Assembly (NCBI GenBank): GCA_028095005.1
Contig: CM051460.1
Coordinates: forward strand, 232,456,742 to 232,520,741
Source of the DNA: Rhynchospora pubera
Lineage: Eukaryota > Streptophyta > Magnoliopsida > Poales > Cyperaceae
Length of the DNA stretch: 64,000 bases
Direction: 5' to 3'
Each line of letters begins with the position of its first letter. The stretch's first letter is position 1. Shown in pieces: positions 1-10,634 of this stretch. The translations under genes and the position numbers were made by a program. The notes beneath the pieces are model-generated. The model was not told the DNA's origin, did no database searches, and saw only the letters and a program-made list of their open reading frames with translations.

Positions 1-142
1 TCAAACCCATGAACCAATATCATGTGTCTACTAAAAAGGACTTTTCTCCAGATCAAATCCTTCCTATATAATGATCCTATTAATCTCTCCTAAAGAAACA
101 AACTATAATAAATAGATTAATATTTCAAACCAAGCAATTTCC

Positions 143-598
143 TCAACCCAATGCCGCGAACCCGCCGCTGCGCATCATTTGTTTGAATTCCTTGAAATTT
201 ACCATGCCATCACCATCTTTATCAACCTTGCTAATCATCTGCTTGCAATCTTCGAGCGTTCGTCCCTTCAAACCGAGAGAAATCAGCACCGATCGTAACT
301 CCTCCACGGTAATAAACCCATCACCATTTTGATCGAACACCTTAAAGGCCTCCAAAATGTCCTCCTCCTCATCCTGCTGCTCGTCCATGATTGCCGTGTA
401 CAATGCACCAAACTCGTCGATGTCAACACAACCATCACCGTTAACATCAATTTTGTCAATCATTGTCGTGAGTTCATCCTCGGGAATGTGGATGCCGAGA
501 TTCAGCAGGGAATCAAAAAGCTCTTTCTTTGTGATGCTGCCGTTGCCATCTCTGTCGAACATTTGGAAGACACGCTTGAGTTCGGTTTTGTCGGTCAT
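143..598 (-). CDS. Calmodulin-like protein with four EF-hands (CML3/CML7 type)
   Basis: A 151-residue calcium sensor, read as a single exon. Four EF-hand loops are visible: DRDGNGSITKKE, DVNGDGCVDIDE, DQNGDGFITVEE and DKDGDGMVNFKE. Each has Asp at loop position 1 and Glu at 12, so all four should bind calcium. The two lobes are joined by an acidic linker (MDEQQDEEED). The start opening TELKRVFQMFD matches what I recall of Arabidopsis CML7 and CML3. The frame stays open a few codons further upstream, but only from a TTG, so the ATG at 598 is the start. The stop is TGA at 145-143. No signal peptide, membrane segment or prenylation motif is seen, so it is probably cytosolic or nuclear. CML targets are usually unknown. 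Family assignment is firm; the exact orthologue is not. Confidence 0.93.
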   Translation of the reverse strand: MTDKTELKRVFQMFDRDGNGSITKKELFDSLLNLGIHIPEDELTTMIDKIDVNGDGCVDIDEFGALYTAIMDEQQDEEEDILEAFKVFDQNGDGFITVEELRSVLISLGLKGRTLEDCKQMISKVDKDGDGMVNFKEFKQMMRSGGFAALG

Positions 599-1310
599 TT
601 TTGCACACAAACAGAACGGCTTGATTAATTGCAGAAGTATTCGAGAAGAGAAATGAGGAATAGATATATGATCTTTAATTTCTTTAGAAAAATGGAAAAT
701 TTGGATATGGGCCTTGTTTGATATTTGGTTTAATTATTGATTTGAGGCGAATTGGAAGAGGATTGGAGCGAATGGTTTGAGTTTGCCGCGTGCTTTTTTT
801 GGCATTGAGAAAATTGATGCACAACAGCAGTTCTGGTCCTTCTGAGGACCTGGGAGAGGGAGGGAGAGAGAGAGAGAACGCTCAGCTCTGTGCTATGTTT
901 GTCGCCCCTCTCAGTTACACGGCTTAATGAATAATGCATAGAATTATTAGATTTAGATATAGTTCGGTCCTGACCCTACAAATGTCATATATTGGGAACC
1001 GAAGCCTTTAGAAAACGACTTCAAAAAGTCACCACTAAGCAAGTCCGAAAACTATGCAGTATTTCAAAAATATTATATCTGGCGTAAATGTGATGTTCTT
1101 GTTAAGAAGTGTTGAAAACTTGATCTTTAAACAAGCTTTTGTATATATTAATATAGTTCCAGTAAAGGAGACGTCCTTTACGATTTTCTACTGACATTAT
1201 TGGAAATTGATACGTAGTTACTCATAATTGTACCAAAAATGTTTCCAAACTTGACATTATTAAAAAAATTTTAAAAATATTTTTGTTGTATAAACTTTTA
1301 ATAAAATCTG
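599..1310. other. 5' flank of the calmodulin-like gene
   Basis: No coding region. This is the presumed 5' UTR and promoter of the minus-strand calmodulin-like gene. A GA/CT-rich microsatellite at about 847-880 lies at a distance typical of plant core promoters. From about 960 on I see only AT-rich sequence. Confidence 0.4.
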
Positions 1311-1440
1311 AGAACCACGGCTAGTTCAGTTGGTTTAAAGTAATGATTTTTGTGTGGAAAGTGTGACTTAAAAATCAACAAAGTAGTTTAACCAAATACT
1401 TTACTAATAAGGATTGAGCCATAGTTGTGTTAAATCTTAA
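1311..1440 (+). repeat. Possible tRNA-derived SINE relic
   Basis: GGCTAGTTCAGTTGGTTTAA at about 1319 resembles a Pol III A box of tRNA-derived SINEs. The B box is not convincing (GGATTGAGCC at about 1410) and no TSD is seen. Tentative. Confidence 0.3.
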
Positions 1441-1500
1441 GAAAAAAATTAATGAGTAATTGAGTGTATATATTCAACCATCCGCTGTATTTAAAATAAA

Positions 1501-1628
1501 ATTTTCTAATTAATCATCTTGAAAAGGAGAATAAAATACCCTCGCCGATATTTGACCAACTTAATTTAATTATAAAAAATATCGGCGAGGGTATTTTATT
1601 TTCCTTTTCAAGATGATTAATTAGAAAA
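1501..1628. repeat. Near-perfect 52-bp-arm inverted repeat (hairpin MITE-like)
   Basis: The arm at about 1501-1552 is repeated in reverse complement at about 1574-1627. I see one mismatch (GGAG versus GGAA), separated by an AT-rich spacer of about 22 bp. The arm contains TACCCTCGCCGATATTT. The size fits a small foldback MITE or a long hairpin transcript source. I could not define a TSD. Confidence 0.7.
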
Positions 1629-1683
1629 TATTAAGATTACTATTAAATACCCAATCTTACATCTTACATCTTACATGTAATAA

Positions 1684-2144
1684 AGATGGGTGGACGGTCC
1701 CAAAAGGTGCAAATGAAAATGTGTCTATCAAAGAAATGTCTTAAAGGGTGTGATTTAAAAGGTGTCTCGTCAAAACATGCAATCAAATGGATGCCTCCAC
1801 CAAAGGGTGCTAATATTTTAGCTATAAATAGTACACCATTTTTCGTGTTTTCATTAACCATTTCTCATTTACAAAATGACAAACATAATAGATATCACAT
1901 CACTATCAAATAGAAAATCAAGATTTGATACGTGCACAGGTCACGAAAAAATTGACTTGCAACTCATTGGAAAACGGTAATTATACATGGAGCATGAATT
2001 TTATTCTACTAGATTATAAGGTAATTTTTTTATGCAATACATTTTTCTCCTATATCATGTTGATTTAAATATTTAACAAGAATTTATTTCCAATATTTTT
2101 TTCATATGTATGCATTTGGGCCAACAACTTTATGGACATATATA
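1684..2144 (+). mobile_element. Helitron-related segment, truncated by the retroelement nest
   Basis: This stretch is homologous along its length to about 30090-30440. Both share the order GTGYGATTTAAAAGGTG, ATGCAATC, GGATG and CCAAARGGTGC, then CATCAACCATTTC-like sequence. The second copy ends in a Helitron 3' terminus, so this is probably the same family. It is cut by the insertion at 2145. Confidence 0.5.
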
Positions 2145-2667
2145 TGTTAGTTAAGTGCATAATTTTAATTTTTGTGGTTAATTACTCTTAATTAGCCTAT
2201 TTAATCATGCACAAACACGGATCTTGCACTTAGCCATTCACACAAAGAGAAAGGTTCAAAGGTATACCTCTCTTGATATCGTAATCAAGAGGCTCGAACC
2301 GGCTAGGTTGTAGGTGGTGTGCTCGCGTCTAGCTCCTCCTTCGTACCAAGCTCGTCCTCGAGTCCACCACGAAATTAACCAAGACCTACAAGTTTTGCTA
2401 GAAGCTACAAGGTCTAGGCTAATCCCAAGCTTTCTCGCCTTCTTAATAACTCTTTAATTAAGTGGAGAGAATGGAGTTCAACACATGAGCATTAATGGTG
2501 GAAGAGAGGGGAGAGGAGTGGCGGCCAAGAGAGGGAGAGAGAGGGGTGGTGGCGGCCTAGAAAGAGGAAGAGAGAGAGAGGAGCAAAAGGCCTCCACAAG
2601 GGTCCTTTTATAATGCTCAAACCCTAGCAATAAGTTCCCTTTATTTACAAGTGTGCCACCTACCTCC
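2145..2667 (-). repeat. 3' LTR remnant of the outer Copia element
   Basis: It matches 27274-27796 with about 5 differences in 523 bp by eye (about 1%). It holds the R-U5 hairpin and AG|GTATAC motif near 2268-2292. It stops at the Gypsy TSD CCTCC (2663-2667). Confidence 0.85.
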
Positions 2668-4308
2668 TGATCGAGGGTGTGAACCAAGGTCAAACAAATA
2701 ATCCTTGTACTCGACTAGTCGTTCGTAGTAGAGTAAAGGTGTCGAACCCACAGAGATGGATATGAGTATTATTCTTATTATTTCGTTAAATCTAGACGAT
2801 AAAAATTTAGAAGAGGATCGGTAACTTGAATTGAACAAAATTAAAGGAAAATAAAATTATGCAATTGCAAATAACGAGAATATGCAAAACAATTAAAATA
2901 GATATTTTTGGGGTTTTCTAACAGATTAAGATATGATAATAAAGATGTTTTAGGGTTCGATTTCACTTAGAACTGGCCACAGAGTCGCAAGACCTAGCAC
3001 TGTCGTATTCGGCCTTGCTAATTCCACTGTGTAAATGATGTGGTTTACCCTCTTGTTGATTTATCCAAGCCAAAGGTCCATCTAGCCAAACCTAACTCCC
3101 TAACCCTCCGCTTTCGCCTATTGGGTACGGTATTTGGAATGGGATCTAGTGTTGAATAACCTTCATCGAGTGTATTGCACCCCCAACTTTCGTTGTTCGG
3201 TGGACTTACTCGAGTTTACCAATGGTTTTCTACGAGGTATTTAGTTAGATTTTCGCCTAACTAAAAACGTTCACTTTTGGTTATTAATTGGTCGACTTTC
3301 GCCATTGACCTACCTCGAAATACTCGCACAGGACTCGATTAATATAATGTAAAGATGTTCCCAACAAATGCGCGCGTACAAAAGTCGAGCAATACAAGTA
3401 GTAAACGGTCCAAACACAAGCAATTTCAATTAAAATCCCAAGGGTAATTAACTTCATCGATCAACAAAACAAGTAAACCAAGCAAAACCTAGATCTAAGC
3501 TACATCGTTCCCTAAAGCAATAAGTTTTTAGCCTAACATACTAAGAGTAACAATGCAAATAACAGAATATAGAACTAAACAATCCATAAAACCAGAAAAT
3601 AGAGAAATAGTACTAGAAATACATAAATAAACCAGTTTTTGAGATAAAACCACTGCCAAATGCACACTAGAAGGTAGGGAATCCGTCGGAGCAGCAAACC
3701 ACAGCAAAATCTCGAGTCTAACCCCTGTCCCAGTCGCCCAAAACCAAGAGAAAGAGCCAAAAAGTAGATCTGGATCTGCTGGAGAGAGGGAGAGAGAGAA
3801 ATGGAATGAAAGATGCCCCCTCTATACATGGAAGGCGCCTATATCATCTCCAGCAGCTGTCACATCAATTTCCCTTCAATTTTGGCGGAAATCGAGGCTT
3901 CCAAATGGAGAAAACGCCTCCAGAACGCTGCCAGAACACTTTTCATGTATAGAAATTCGGACCGAATTGATGCCACTGGATTTTCAGGAGGGAGGTCTGC
4001 GCAGGAATTCGGTCCGAATTCAGGGGAATTCGGTCCGAATTGAAGGGCCTGGTTCGCGAAATGGCTTGATTCGAGCGGGGTCGCTTCATCGGGTTGAGTC
4101 GGGGCTTGGTCTAGGCTAGGCATGAGTCATCTAGCACCTGAATTGCTGCTTTCCTTGCTGATTTCCTTGGATTCCTACAAATAAGATCAAAGTGCAAAAG
4201 GCAGTGCCAAATCTGGCAAAGAAAGGCAAAAACAACAATAAATCAAAGTTTTAGTAACAATTTCGATGTAAAGTCTGGTCAAAATAGCAATATAAATATG
4301 AGATAACA
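2668..4308 (-). repeat. 3' LTR of the Gypsy element
   Basis: A 1641-bp LTR paired with 24125-25787 (1663 bp). The length difference is one 21-bp palindrome unit and one C in a C run. It holds one single and one paired AATTCGGWCCGAATT repeat at 3954-4041. Confidence 0.92.
3954..4041. repeat. Palindrome repeats in the 3' LTR
   Basis: Copies of AATTCGGWCCGAATT lie at 3954-3968, 4006-4020 and 4027-4041. The last two start exactly 21 bp apart. The first is single here but paired in the other LTR. Confidence 0.95.
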
Positions 4309-4346
4309 AATCCCCCCAAACTTAAATCTTGCTTGTCCCCAAGCAA
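4309..4346 (-). promoter_or_regulatory. Terminal polypurine tract with upstream hairpin (module 1)
   Basis: Read on the minus strand, a 7-bp stem TTGCTTG/CAAGCAA with a GGGA loop (4346-4329) is followed by AGATTTAAG and the polypurine tract TTTGGGGGGATT (4320-4309), which touches the 3' LTR. This is the expected plus-strand primer position for reverse transcription. Confidence 0.85.
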
Positions 4347-5746
4347 AACTCTAAACTTAGAAGAAATGACAAGACTTAGGCTTACGATCGAAATTGACAT
4401 TTGGAGTTTGGAAATTGATTTAGTGCACAGTTCAGTTTGAATTCGATTCACGCTTTTCGAGAAATGCTCAATTGGGGGTTCTCAAACTAGGGTTAAGTTG
4501 TTTTGATTCTGTTCAGGCAACTCTTAGTCCTAAGGAAACCTTGACCGAGAGCTAAGGGTCCTAGCCTCTATTCATTTAATCACAATGCAAACCCGAGCTT
4601 ATTCACCCGTTCATTCCCATGACCCGAAAGGTTTTGCAAAAGAATTTTTGTTCAAATTAGAAATCTTATAGTGACCCCTTTCTCAAAACAATTTTCGAAT
4701 TTTCACCAATTTTTGATTCTGCAAGTCGAGTCGTGGGGCTTTGCACCCTAGAGGATTAAGCGCGAATCATTGACTTCGAGTGAGCTACTGGCACATGTCG
4801 CACCAGTGGGTTTGGTCTAGTTTCTTTTGCAATTTATTTGTTACGGTCCACTATGAGACTAGCAGGGACTACCCAATCGTCCTCGAGAGCTTTGAGGTAT
4901 CGATTCCTGACAGCCCGCAACTAGCCCCACCCTCCAAGCTTAGCTACCGGCACATGTCGCGCCAGGGAGGTCGGTCCGGTTTTTACACAATTTTTTGCTA
5001 CTAGCTCCGCCTCCAGAGTTTGTGGTTAAGTTGGTGTAAAGAAGTCTCAACGCTCCTCGTTTTCACAACTATTTTAAATTGTCCAATTTGAGGTTGCTTG
5101 TTGGTGATTCAAGCCTTAAAACAATTTCATTCACAAGACAGGGTTCACTTTACAATTTCTAAGGATAACAAAGTCTTTCTTCAAAATCAAGCGGTTTCAC
5201 AAGTCCGTTCACTCGGCGAAACAATTCAGTTTTGACTAACTCGTGTTCAAATGATTCTTAAGCAACCAAGTTTTGGACCCAAATGCCCTTAGTTTTGAAA
5301 TCCCTCGGCCCATTGGTACTTAAACAAACCCAAAATGTCTCAACAACTAGAGTTTTCGAAACCCAAATTAAGATTTTAAGAAAAGAAGTTAAACACTGAG
5401 TTTTTGCAATGAATCAACATCAAGAAGAGCTTAGCTATGCTTAAAATCAAGTTCCCAACCCTCAAAATCAGTTTAAAAAACAATCGTGACTCAGTTCAGA
5501 AGAATCAGGGAAGAATTCGGACCGAATTCCGACGAATTCGGACCGAATTGGACGTTCTGTCAAAAATCAAGCAAGCAATTCGGACCGAATCAGAGGTTCT
5601 GTCCAACAAATTTTTCAACAGATGCAGGAATTCGGTCCGAATTCTGATGAATTCGGTCCGAATTAAGGGTTCTGTTTTGCGAAAATTTTTCAGAAAACAA
5701 GCGATTTGACGAAAATTTCGAGAAAATAAGGGCTTGTTTCATTTTT
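4347..5746 (-). other. Gypsy 3' non-coding region
   Basis: No ORF of note. It contains an imperfect direct repeat built on GGCACATGTCGCRCCAG at about 4789 and 4949. It also contains a cluster of palindrome repeats at 5514-5664. It is bounded by two hairpin plus polypurine modules. Confidence 0.6.
5514..5664. repeat. Palindrome repeat cluster in the Gypsy 3' region
   Basis: Copies lie at 5514-5528 and 5535-5549 (pair, 21 bp apart), 5577-5591 (single, last base changed), and 5629-5643 and 5650-5664 (pair, 21 bp apart). Confidence 0.94.
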
Positions 5747-5786
5747 CCTCCCCCCCAAACTTAAACAATGCATTGTCCCCAATGCA
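5747..5786 (-). promoter_or_regulatory. Internal hairpin plus polypurine module 2
   Basis: On the minus strand a 7-bp stem TGCATTG/CAATGCA with loop GGGA (5786-5769) precedes TTTAAG and the tract TTTGGGGGGGAGG (5759-5747). It sits just downstream of the env-like ORF. Confidence 0.75.
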
Positions 5787-5833
5787 ACACAGAGAAAAAT
5801 AGAAAATAGGAGGGAAAAAGGGAACCAACCGGA

Positions 5834-7336
5834 TCAGAAGAAGGAGAAATCATGCCCGCCTGAGGTACGTGCGGGCTCATCATCTGAGTAGTGATGGGGG
5901 TTGGTGAAGATGTCGTAGGGGTCGATGTCTTGCTCTGGATAGTACGGCTGCGGGGCGTTGTCTTGCCAATAGCCGTGCTCGTAGCGAAAATTCCATTCGG
6001 CTTGGTTTTGCTCGATGACATCAACACGCTCGTTGAGCCGAGCGATCCCCTCTGAATTTTCTGCCGCTAGGCGTCTTGCCTCACGTGCATCCTCTCTAGT
6101 GGAGATAGAGAGGTTCATGAATTGAGAGAACCAAGCCGGTTGGTCCTGAGGTATGCCATGAGGCTGAGGCATATGTGGCGCGGCTTGTGGTTCCTCTTCC
6201 ATGGGCATGGGCCCTTGTGCTTCGGCTTGAGCTGCCGGTACTTGATGAGGTGGGAGGATCCAAGTTTCAGGCCGGTAATCAACCAGCGCACCATATGGTA
6301 AATCGAGGTCGGGGCGACCTTCCATTTGCAACTTATATTGGATATCCCCGTCCTCCCTCAATATTCTTATGAAATGGACATCCGAGAACCATTTCAAATT
6401 CATGAGACGGGGTCCAGAACACGTCTCTGTGGTAATAATCTCGATCCCCTTTTCTTTTGCAATTAAAGTAACATATGCCCCCATTGTAATGATCCCTCCC
6501 ATTCTTCCCTTATCTCTTACGTTCCCCCAATGCATTGCCATTATCATGGAGAGATATGGCTTGACAGGGTTTGGCCTCAACATGTGGTCAATGAGACGAC
6601 CCTCGTCATCGTTCAATTGGTTGGAGGACTCACCTCGTGCAAAAATCGTTTGGGCTAGAACCCTCTGTAGAATGCGGATGGTGGGGTGTTGGATGAACCG
6701 TGCCTTGTATCGCAGCGGCAATTGCTGCCCGGTGATTGTCTTCCACAAATCCAACTTGCCGTGAGGCCATTCGTTTCGGTAGAGAGGGGCCTCGTCCACG
6801 GAGTCGGCATCGAACCCCATGATGGCATCCAATTCATCGGAGAAAATGCGGTGGGTCTCATTTGAGAGTCGGAACTTGATGTAATTGCATTTCTCCGTCT
6901 CATCGTACTTGAGCCTTAGCGAGGAGAGGAACTCGAGAGTCGGTAGGCGATAGGTTTGGAAATTGTGGTGCTAGAACTTTGTGCTAAAGCCGATAGAGCC
7001 AGTGAGTTGCACCAAGTCTTCGGCCACACCCAATGTCTCTAAGGTGTTGAGACAGACGAGACGGGTGTTTTCAATGGCTCGGTCTAGAAGAGCTTGGAGA
7101 TAATGGAGCATGCGGAGGGTGGGGATAGAGAAACCGAGTTGCCGCTCTAGAGGCCGTGCCTCTGGGTCATAGTGGCTATTTTCGTCCTCCGGGTCGGAGT
7201 CGTAATCGACTTGGAGAGAGGGTCGCGGTTTCGGTTGCTTGGATGGGGTGCGGCGGGAGGACTCGCCTAGGACTTGTTTTCTTTTGCCTTTGTCCTTTCC
7301 GGAGCCGGATGAATCGCGGGTGACTCGGCCCGACAT
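5834..7336 (-). pseudogene. Athila-type env-like ORF, interrupted by one stop
   Basis: A single frame runs from the ATG at 7336 to about 5834 (501 codons) with one in-frame TAG at 6973-6971. The N-terminal part is basic and low-complexity (KDKGKRKQVLGESS) with an acidic patch (DYDSDPEDE). The central part (LQRVLAQTIFARGES, DDEGRLIDHML) matches my recollection of the Athila ORF-1 / plant env-like family. The C-terminal quarter is Pro/Gln-rich. I see no clear signal peptide or transmembrane segment, so membrane fusion function is doubtful. It lies between polypurine modules 3 and 2, downstream of integrase, as in Athila elements. The single nonsense codon is a recent lesion. Confidence 0.75.
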
Positions 7337-7680
7337 GTTGTTTAGAGATGGAGAGGTACAAACGGGTCAAGCAGGTCGGCTTTGTGAGGGTTGAAAGAGA
7401 GAGAGATAGGGAGAGTGGAGGGTACCACGAGAGAGAGAGTGGAGATGAGAGGAGATTGGTGGTCCGATCTAGTGGAGCGGGTGGGTGTAAGGGCGGCGCG
7501 GCTAGGAGGAGGAGCGGCGGCCGAGAGAGAGGAGTTTAGGAGAAAGGGTTTTTGATTTTGTGTTAGAGTGGTTCGGGTATGGGAGAGAAGGAAGGGACGA
7601 AGGGAGAAAAGAGGGGGGGTAACGGGTCGGGTCTGGGTCGGATCCGGAATTTTTTTTTTTTGGGCCCCTTCTTGTTGGGC

Positions 7681-7717
7681 TCCCCCCCAAACTCAAATTT
7701 TCCATTGTCCTCAATGG
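7681..7717 (-). promoter_or_regulatory. Internal hairpin plus polypurine module 3
   Basis: On the minus strand a 6-bp stem CCATTG/CAATGG with loop AGGA (7717-7702) precedes AAATTTGAG and the tract TTTGGGGGGGA (7691-7681). It lies between the integrase stop and the env-like ORF. Confidence 0.7.
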
Positions 7718-8054
7718 CATTCTGGGGCCGATAGAAATCGTCGGAATTGGAGATTCGAGATTTCGATTCGGACCGAATTTACCCCCTTTTCTGAAAATTG
7801 GAAAATAAGATCGGCATTAGGTTCGTATATCTTTGCAGGAAACCCAAGTTAAATAAATGTATGAGATTAAGCGTTAGAGCAAAAAGATAAATAAGAGGTA
7901 AACGTTAGCGTTAAAAATATCTAATAAACAATTTAAATTGCAAAGAAATTTGAAATAAATGAAATTAAAGTAAAGAGAGAGAAAGTGAGAGAAAATCTTG
8001 GGTTGCCTCCCAAGTAGCGCTTCTTTAAGGTCATTAGCTTGACCCTGAGTCGAC
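7718..8054 (-). other. Spacer between integrase and polypurine module 3
   Basis: No ORF. One degenerate single palindrome lies at 7765-7779. A short AG-rich run follows near 7973-7993. Confidence 0.6.
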
Positions 8055-10634
8055 TCATATTTCGGGTGGATCGAGAAGCGAAACGACCCTTGCTTCTCCT
8101 ATTTCGTGATTGGCGATGTAGTGCTTCAAGTGCTGTCCGTTGACCTTGAAAGGTTCACAATTCTTATCGCATATGTCCACCGCTCCAAAAGGATAGACTT
8201 TCACGACTCGGAATGGTCCGGACCATCTCGATTTGAGCTTTCCCGGGAAGAGCTTGAGTCTCGAATTGAATAGCAACACTAGTTCGCCTTCTTTGAACTC
8301 CCGCCTTGAGATGTTCCTATCATGCAACAACTTCGTTTTTTCTTTATACAATTTTGCATTTTCATAGGAATGGAAACGTACCTCATCTAGCTCATGTAAG
8401 TCCAGGATTCTCTTTTGACCTGCTGCGTGCAAGTCCATATTGAGGGTACGGATTGCCCAAAGCGCTTTGTGCTCGATCTCAACCGGTAAGTGGCATGGCT
8501 TGCCATACACCAATTTGAAAGGGCTCATGCCAATCGGGGTTTTGAAAGCGGTTCTGTATGCCCAAAGTGCATCGTCGAGCTTCATGGCCCAATCCTTTCG
8601 TGTTCGCGTCACCGTCTTTTCGAGAATGCTCTTGATCTCACGGTTCGAAATTTCGACTTGACCACTCGTTTGCGGGTGGTAGGGAGTTGCCACCTTGTGC
8701 GTGACCCCGTGTCTCTTTAAGAGGTTGTCGAATTGACGGTTGATGAAGTGCTTGCCTCCATCGCTTATCACGGCCCTGGGGATACCAAAACGAGGAAAAA
8801 TTATCCTTGAAAAGAGTTTGATTACCGCTTTTGAGTCGGCTGCCTTGCATGCGATCGCCTCAACCCATTTGGATACGTAGTCCACCGCCACCAAGATGTA
8901 CTTATTTCCATAGGAGGAAGGGAAGGGTCTCATAAAGTCGACGCCCCAAACATCAAAGACTTCCACCTCTTGAATCGGGTTGAGAGGCATCTCGCTCCGC
9001 TTGGATATGTTTCCCGTCCTTTGACACTGATCACAAGACAAAACAAAAGAACGAGCATCTTTAAACAAGGTGGGCCAGTAAAGACCAGATTGCAATACCT
9101 TAGCGGCTGTCTTGGAGAAAGAGGCATGTCCGCCATAAGCTGAGGAATGGCAGTGAGCGAGAACGGGTCGGACTTCCTCGTAGGGAATGCATCTGCGATA
9201 GACATCATCAACGCCCAACTTGAACAGGTAGGGCTCCTCCCAAAAATAGTACTTGGCATCCGATTTGAGCTTCTTTCTTTGTTGGTAAGTCATTTCGGGA
9301 GGCAGCGCACCGCTAGCCAAGTAATTTGCCAAGTCTGCGTACCAGGGTGCCCTGAATTCGGACCGAATTGGCTGGAATTCGGTCCGAATTCCAGGCTGAG
9401 AAATCCTATCGGCAGCTCCAGAGTCACGAATTCGGTCCGAATTGGGTATGATTCGGTCCGAATTCTGGCATGAGAAAATTTCTGAACTTCCAGAGGCTTC
9501 AATTCGGTCCGAATTAGGAGGAATTCGGTCCGAATTGCAATGAATCATCATCAGATGTTCGTCTGGGAACGATTCGTTGATCGGTAGCTCTTTCCCTTCG
9601 CTATTTTCAACATGTAATCGCGACAAATGGTCTGCCACTGAGTTTTCTGAGCACTTTTTGTTCCTTATCTCGAGGTCGAATTCTTGAAGGAGTAAAATCC
9701 ACCTTATTAGCCTCGGTTTCGCATCCTTTTTGCCCAAAAGATAACGGATTGCAGCATGGTCGGTGAACACTATCACTTTCGATCCCACAAGGTAGGATCT
9801 GAATTTGTCGAGGGCAAAGACGATGGCAAGCAACTCTTTCTCCGTGGTGGTATAGTTCAGTTGAGCTGGGTCAAGAACCTTGCTCGCGTAGTAAATAGCC
9901 ACGGGTTTCTTATCTCGCCTTTGACCGAGAACGGCTCCTACCGCATAGTCACTGGCGTCACACATGAGCTCAAAAGGCATAGACCAGTCCGGAGGTTGCA
10001 AAATTGGTGCAGTGATAAGGGCTTTTTTCAATTCCTGAAAAGCATTGAGACAATCGTCATTAACAACAAAATCTACGTCTTTTACCAAAAGATTGGTGAG
10101 AGGTTTAGCAATTTTTGAGAAATCTTTGATAAAACGTCGATAAAAGCCGGCATGTCCCAAGAAACTTCGCACGTCCTTGACATTAGATGGCATCTCGAGA
10201 TTCTCGATCACTTGAATTTTTGCTTTGTCCACTTCAATTCCTTTTGCCGTCACTACGTGTCCCAGCACGACTCCCGTTTGTACCATAAAATGACATTTCT
10301 CCCAATTCAAGACGAGGTTGACTTCCTCACAACGCTGCAAAACCTTAGAGAGATTAGTCAAACAAATGTCAAACGAGGTACCATAGACGGAAAAATCGTT
10401 CATGAATACTTCCATAACGTTCTCAATTAAATCAGAAAATATGGCCATCATGGCACGTTGGAAAGTTGCTGGTGCATTACACAGCCCAAAAGGCATTCTC
10501 CTATAAGCAAATGTACCGTATGGACAAGTGAATGTGGTCTTTTCTTGGTCATCAGGGTGGATGGGTATTTGGAAGAAACCAGAATAACCATCTAGGTAAC
10601 AAAAATAAGAGTGAGAAGCAAGTATTTCGAGAAG
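8055..10634 (-). pseudogene. Gypsy pol: C-terminal RT, RNase H and integrase, catalytically dead RT
   Basis: The frame continues from the upstream RT segment after a TAA at 10637-10635. In order I see the RT palm with MPFGLCNAPATFQR, and an active-site box reading VFMNDFSVYG where the family has F-x-D-D. The first catalytic Asp is therefore Asn. RNase H follows (FELMCDASDYAVG, TTTEKELLA, VIVFTDHAA). Next is a linker of about 70 residues built from NSDRI and IRTEF repeats. Integrase has the HHCC zinc finger (HCHSSAYGGH with CDQC) and Asp/Asp/Glu residues (GVDFMRPFP, ISDGGKHF, GQVEISNREIK). The stop is near 8055. RNase H and integrase motifs look intact; RT cannot be active. Confidence 0.93.
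9355..9536. repeat. Three palindrome pairs at the RNase H-integrase junction
   Basis: Pairs lie at 9355/9376, 9429/9450 and 9501/9522 (start positions), each 21 bp apart. Pair-to-pair distances are 74 and 72 bp, with a related spacer sequence (ATGAGAAA, CCAGAG). On the minus strand they encode NSDRI-x2-NSDRI twice and then IRTEF-x2-IRSEF. Confidence 0.95.

Noticed and set aside
599..610. Extension of the calmodulin-like protein four residues upstream (start at 610)
   Set aside because: That codon is TTG. The first ATG is at 598, which also fits the family N-terminus.
329..656. Plus-strand open frames overlapping the calmodulin-like gene
   Set aside because: Antisense shadows of a clearly conserved four-EF-hand gene.
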